NCBI GenBank assembly: GCA_013375355.1
Contig: JABXJV010000241.1
Span: 1 to 7,815, forward strand
Direction: 5' to 3'
Length of the DNA: 7,815 nt
From: Candidatus Helarchaeota archaeon
GTDB taxonomy: Archaea > Asgardarchaeota > Lokiarchaeia > Helarchaeales > JABXJV01
In this document: positions 5,642 to 7,815 of the stretch, one piece after another
How positions within the stretch are numbered: position 1 is the first letter of the stretch
Layout of the letters: every line of letters starts with the position of its first letter
Program-made: the position numbers and the translations under genes
The notes under the pieces: generated by a model
What the model was told of the DNA's origin: nothing
The model's database searches: none
Seen by the model: only the letters and a program-made list of their open reading frames with translations

Positions 5642-6586
5642 TTAGGTCTTGATTGCATCAATCCCCCAAATTGATACTCCCATTCGTTCCAAAATTTTTA
5701 TAACCTCTGGGAGAGTCGAGAGCTTGTAGAACTTGTTATTAGCTAAATCTAGCACTTCGAGCGATTTAAGATTTATTAACGATTCAGGGAGAGTAGATAA
5801 ATTGTTACCATTCAAATATAGTTTTTTGAGTGAGGAAAGATGCCCTATTGACTCTGGAAGAGTCGATAACTCGTTATCATTTGCATATAGTTCTTTTAGT
5901 GAGGAGAGATTCCCTATTGACTCTGGGAGAGTCGATAACCAATTCTTATCTAAATATAGTTCTAAAAGCGAGGACAGGTTTCCTATCGACTCTGGGAGAG
6001 TCTCTAAATCATTTTTCCTTAAATCTAGTATTTTGAGCATAGAGAGGTTTCCTATCGACTCTGGGAGAGTCATTAATTCGTTATAATATGAAAAAAGTTC
6101 ATAGAGCGAGGAGAGCTTTCCTAACGACTCTGGGAGATTAGTTAACTTATTAGAATTTAATTGTATTTTTTGGAGTAAGGAGAGGTTACCAATTGACTCT
6201 GGGAGAGTTGATATCTCGTTACGTTCTAGATATAGTGCTAATAGCGAGGAGAGCTTTCCTATTGACTCTGGGAGAGTTTTCAATTTATTTTTTTCTAAGG
6301 ATAGTATTTTGAGCGATGTAAACTCTGTTACAAACTCTGGGAGAGTCGTTAACTGATTATTGCCCAAATTTAGTACTTGGAGCGATGTAAGTTTTGATAT
6401 TGACTCCGGGAGATTCGTTAAATTGCAATCATATAATCCTAGCTCCACTACATTATTATCTTCAATTTTAACTCCAGTTGTCCACTTTTGAATTTTAGCA
6501 ACACGTGGAATGGATTTTTTACTCATTCTTTGCAAATCCTCCATAACCTTATTTTGTTCTGCTGTTATTTCATATTTTTCAGTCAT
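5642..6586 (-). CDS. Leucine-rich repeat protein with ten 23-residue repeats
   Basis: A 314-residue protein. Residues 1-45 are a non-repeat helical N-terminus, and a half repeat at VVELGLYDCNLTN leads in. LPES-type motifs then recur exactly every 23 residues at 59, 82, 105, 128, 151, 174, 197, 220, 243 and 266. The consensus is LPESIGNLSSLxxLxLxxNxLST, the SDS22/plant-like 23-residue type also found in eukaryotic Ras-suppressor and Shoc2-like proteins. A three-residue insertion (FYK region) follows the tenth repeat, and the C-terminus (LPEVIKILERMGVSIWGID) is a divergent cap. No signal peptide or TM helix is present, so it is expected to be a cytoplasmic protein-binding solenoid. The ATG overlaps the DUF167 gene stop by 8 nt (ATGACTGA) and has no SD, indicating coupled translation. 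The partner is unknown. The adjacent small GTPase is suggestive because LRR proteins often bind GTPases, but that is inference. Confidence 0.9.
   Translation of the reverse strand: MTEKYEITAEQNKVMEDLQRMSKKSIPRVAKIQKWTTGVKIEDNNVVELGLYDCNLTNLPESISKLTSLQVLNLGNNQLTTLPEFVTEFTSLKILSLEKNKLKTLPESIGKLSSLLALYLERNEISTLPESIGNLSLLQKIQLNSNKLTNLPESLGKLSSLYELFSYYNELMTLPESIGNLSMLKILDLRKNDLETLPESIGNLSSLLELYLDKNWLSTLPESIGNLSSLKELYANDNELSTLPESIGHLSSLKKLYLNGNNLSTLPESLINLKSLEVLDLANNKFYKLSTLPEVIKILERMGVSIWGIDAIKT
5713..6412 (-). repeat. Ten-unit 69-bp tandem repeat encoding the LRRs
   Basis: The LRR solenoid is visible in DNA as a 69-bp periodic repeat. Near-identical cores CTCTGGGAGAGTC (plus strand) recur at 69-bp steps, for example 5919-5933, 5988-6002 and 6057-6071 with the flanking GA. 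The nucleotide similarity goes beyond what LPES conservation demands, pointing to recent duplication or gene conversion. The unit at 5850-5864 has one substitution, and units nearer the 5' end of the gene vary more. Confidence 0.85.
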
Positions 6587-6866
6587 TTATTTTCATTTTC
6601 TTCATCTTTTTTTTATTTATGGGATCAAGATTGATTTCTATTATTTTATTTCTAGATTTTAAGCCTTGAATAATCTGTATTTGGTTTTGCTGTACCTTAA
6701 AATGATCAGCCATTAACTTGATTAATTCTTTATTAGCTTTACCCTTCTCTGGTCTGGATTTTATCCATATTTCATATAATTCATTAGAAATTTCTTGAAT
6801 TTTTTGTTGTTTTGAATTGGGTTTTACATGTACCTTTATTATTTTCTCCGTCTTCAATTTCTCCAT
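6579..6866 (-). CDS. DUF167 (YggU-type) family protein
   Basis: A 95-residue basic protein matching the DUF167/YggU family in length and motifs. An N-terminal strand IKVHVKPNSKQQKI is followed by YEIWIKSRPEKGKANKELIKLMADHFKV, containing the signature P-x-KGKAN helix. IQIIQGLKSRNKIIEI comes next, where G-x-(K)SR-x-K is the second conserved block. The fold is a small alpha/beta domain and its biochemical function is not established. The tail is lysine-rich (NKKKMKKMKIND). I start at ATG 6866; one codon upstream a TTG (6869) is also possible. Neither has an SD. It lies 23 nt after the MFS gene and overlaps the LRR gene by 8 nt, so the three are probably one operon. DUF167 genes often sit next to unrelated genes, so the context is not informative. 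Confidence 0.85.
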   Translation of the reverse strand: MEKLKTEKIIKVHVKPNSKQQKIQEISNELYEIWIKSRPEKGKANKELIKLMADHFKVQQNQIQIIQGLKSRNKIIEINLDPINKKKMKKMKIND

Positions 6867-6889
6867 CAAAATTGAATTATTTATGTTAC

Positions 6890-7815
6890 TTAATCTTTCT
6901 CAACTCTTCTTCTTAATTCTTCTTGAATTTTTTCAATATTTGGAATAATTGACTTCCTCATAGAAAGTAAGAAGAGAAAGGCAGATGGAAAACATATTAA
7001 CATAAAAATAAAATAAGTTCCTGAATAATTTAATGGTGTGTAAATGGCAAGTATTGTAAATATTGGTATAAATATAGCAGTTGCGGCAGTATTAGCTAAT
7101 AACATTATTGAATTTGTTGTTGCCCTAACTTCTGGAAAATTCACATCTGCTACAATAACACCGGTATTGGGATGTGTGCCTATGATAAAAAATGAGCCTG
7201 TAGCTAAAACAATTGCAAATATATAAAACAAAATAATACCTGCTGGATAATTAAAAGTAAAAGGTATTAAAAATGCAGGAATTATAAAACACATGCCTAT
7301 TCCTAATATTTTTATCATGACATTCAATCTACCATCTTTTTTTTCGCGATATTTCCTATCGGCTATGTTTCCCCAGTATATTTGACCCACCAATTGGATT
7401 CCAAATATTGAAAACATCATTAATGTTGCAAGTCCTGTGGACACTCCATGTTGCACATTTAAAAATAAAATAAATAGTTTTCCTAATGTAGAATTCACAA
7501 TAATTAATAAAAAGAGGAAGAAAAATAATTTCAGATTTATAGATCTTTTAAAAAAATCTAAAGCACCATCTAAAGTAAGGGTATAATCATAAGTTTCTCC
7601 ACGTTGACGCAACTCTTCTAACCCCTCATCTTGTGCACCTCTTTCCGGTTCTTTTAAAGTTAATGTTAATCCACAATAAAAAAGACCTGCGAAGAAATCA
7701 AACATGAATGGAAATTCTAATGGGAAATTACTTCCATAAATTAAAGAAGGAATTATTCCTGACACGGTCATTCCTAACCCTATAGCAGCAGTACCAGCAA
7801 TACCCATCCATCCCA
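6890..7815 (-). CDS. MFS-type transporter, C-terminal part (5' end beyond the window)
   Basis: The frame stays open through 7815, so the gene begins outside the window; the visible ATG at 7807 is internal. The 305 residues from that ATG contain eight hydrophobic helices (about 5-24, 32-51, 92-116, 123-145, 163-185, 188-210, 229-256 and 263-283), matching TM5-TM12 of a 12-helix MFS protein. The charged loop at 52-91, between the second and third visible helices, is the cytoplasmic central loop between the two halves. The TM8-9 loop has the MFS motif GNIADRKYR (146-154), and VNFPEVRAT (222-230) matches the conserved P-E-x-R motif before TM11. Substrate is not predictable; sugar- or drug-type MFS are both possible. 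The C-terminus is a charged cytoplasmic helix ending RRRVEKD. The DUF167 gene follows after 23 nt. Confidence 0.85.
   Translation of the reverse strand, partial: GWMGIAGTAAIGLGMTVSGIIPSLIYGSNFPLEFPFMFDFFAGLFYCGLTLTLKEPERGAQDEGLEELRQRGETYDYTLTLDGALDFFKRSINLKLFFFLFLLIIVNSTLGKLFILFLNVQHGVSTGLATLMMFSIFGIQLVGQIYWGNIADRKYREKKDGRLNVMIKILGIGMCFIIPAFLIPFTFNYPAGIILFYIFAIVLATGSFFIIGTHPNTGVIVADVNFPEVRATTNSIMLLANTAATAIFIPIFTILAIYTPLNYSGTYFIFMLICFPSAFLFLLSMRKSIIPNIEKIQEELRRRVEKD

Noticed and set aside
5733..6086. Plus-strand open frames with repeated IDSGRVD-like units
   Set aside because: They are antisense to the LRR repeats, and the periodicity is just the mirror of the 69-bp coding repeat.
5713..6412. 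Possible CRISPR array because of regular short palindromic repeats
   Set aside because: The period is 69 bp with coding-compatible spacers that are themselves similar, it translates as LRRs, and no cas genes are present.
7044..7226. Plus-strand open frame opposite the MFS gene
   Set aside because: It is short, antisense to transmembrane helices and has no SD.

Overview
The window looks like chromosomal DNA from an Asgard archaeon, most likely of the Lokiarchaeia type. Three things support this. It carries a tetrahydromethanopterin-type formyltransferase of the archaeal C1 pathway. It encodes a Rab/Ras-like small GTPase with eukaryote-like G motifs, next to a protein with a longin-like N-terminus, and a leucine-rich repeat (LRR) protein. 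It is AT-rich, with compact gene spacing, Shine-Dalgarno (SD) sites on some genes only, and some TTG starts. The assignment comes from gene content alone; no phylogenetic marker is present.

Layout. (1) 31-1893, minus strand: two tandem ftr-family genes. The upstream one (940-1893) is a canonical formylmethanofuran:H4MPT formyltransferase. The downstream one (31-903) is a diverged paralogue in which several active-site motifs have changed. (2) 1894-2010: a gene-free divergent promoter region. (3) 2011-3746, plus strand: a small two-helix membrane protein, a multi-pass YdjM/DUF457-like membrane metal-dependent hydrolase whose start codon is missing, and a class I SAM-dependent methyltransferase. 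(4) 3767-5375 (possibly to 5465), minus strand: a small GTPase followed with almost no gap by a longin-like/helical-repeat/charged-tail protein, a likely functional pair. (5) 5376-5641: a non-coding stretch with a TATA-like box, a perfect 9-bp inverted repeat and a pyrimidine tract after the next gene. (6) 5642-7815, minus strand: a partial MFS transporter, a DUF167 (YggU-type) small protein and a ten-repeat LRR protein, closely packed or overlapping.

How the genes may work together. The ftr pair belongs to the methyl branch of the archaeal Wood-Ljungdahl pathway. The second copy may be a specialised, regulatory or structural paralogue. The GTPase-longin pair resembles the eukaryotic arrangement in which a longin-fold protein regulates or reads out a Rab-type GTPase. 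This pair is the part of the window most likely to hold a poorly described system. The other genes are housekeeping or accessory, with only family-level assignments.
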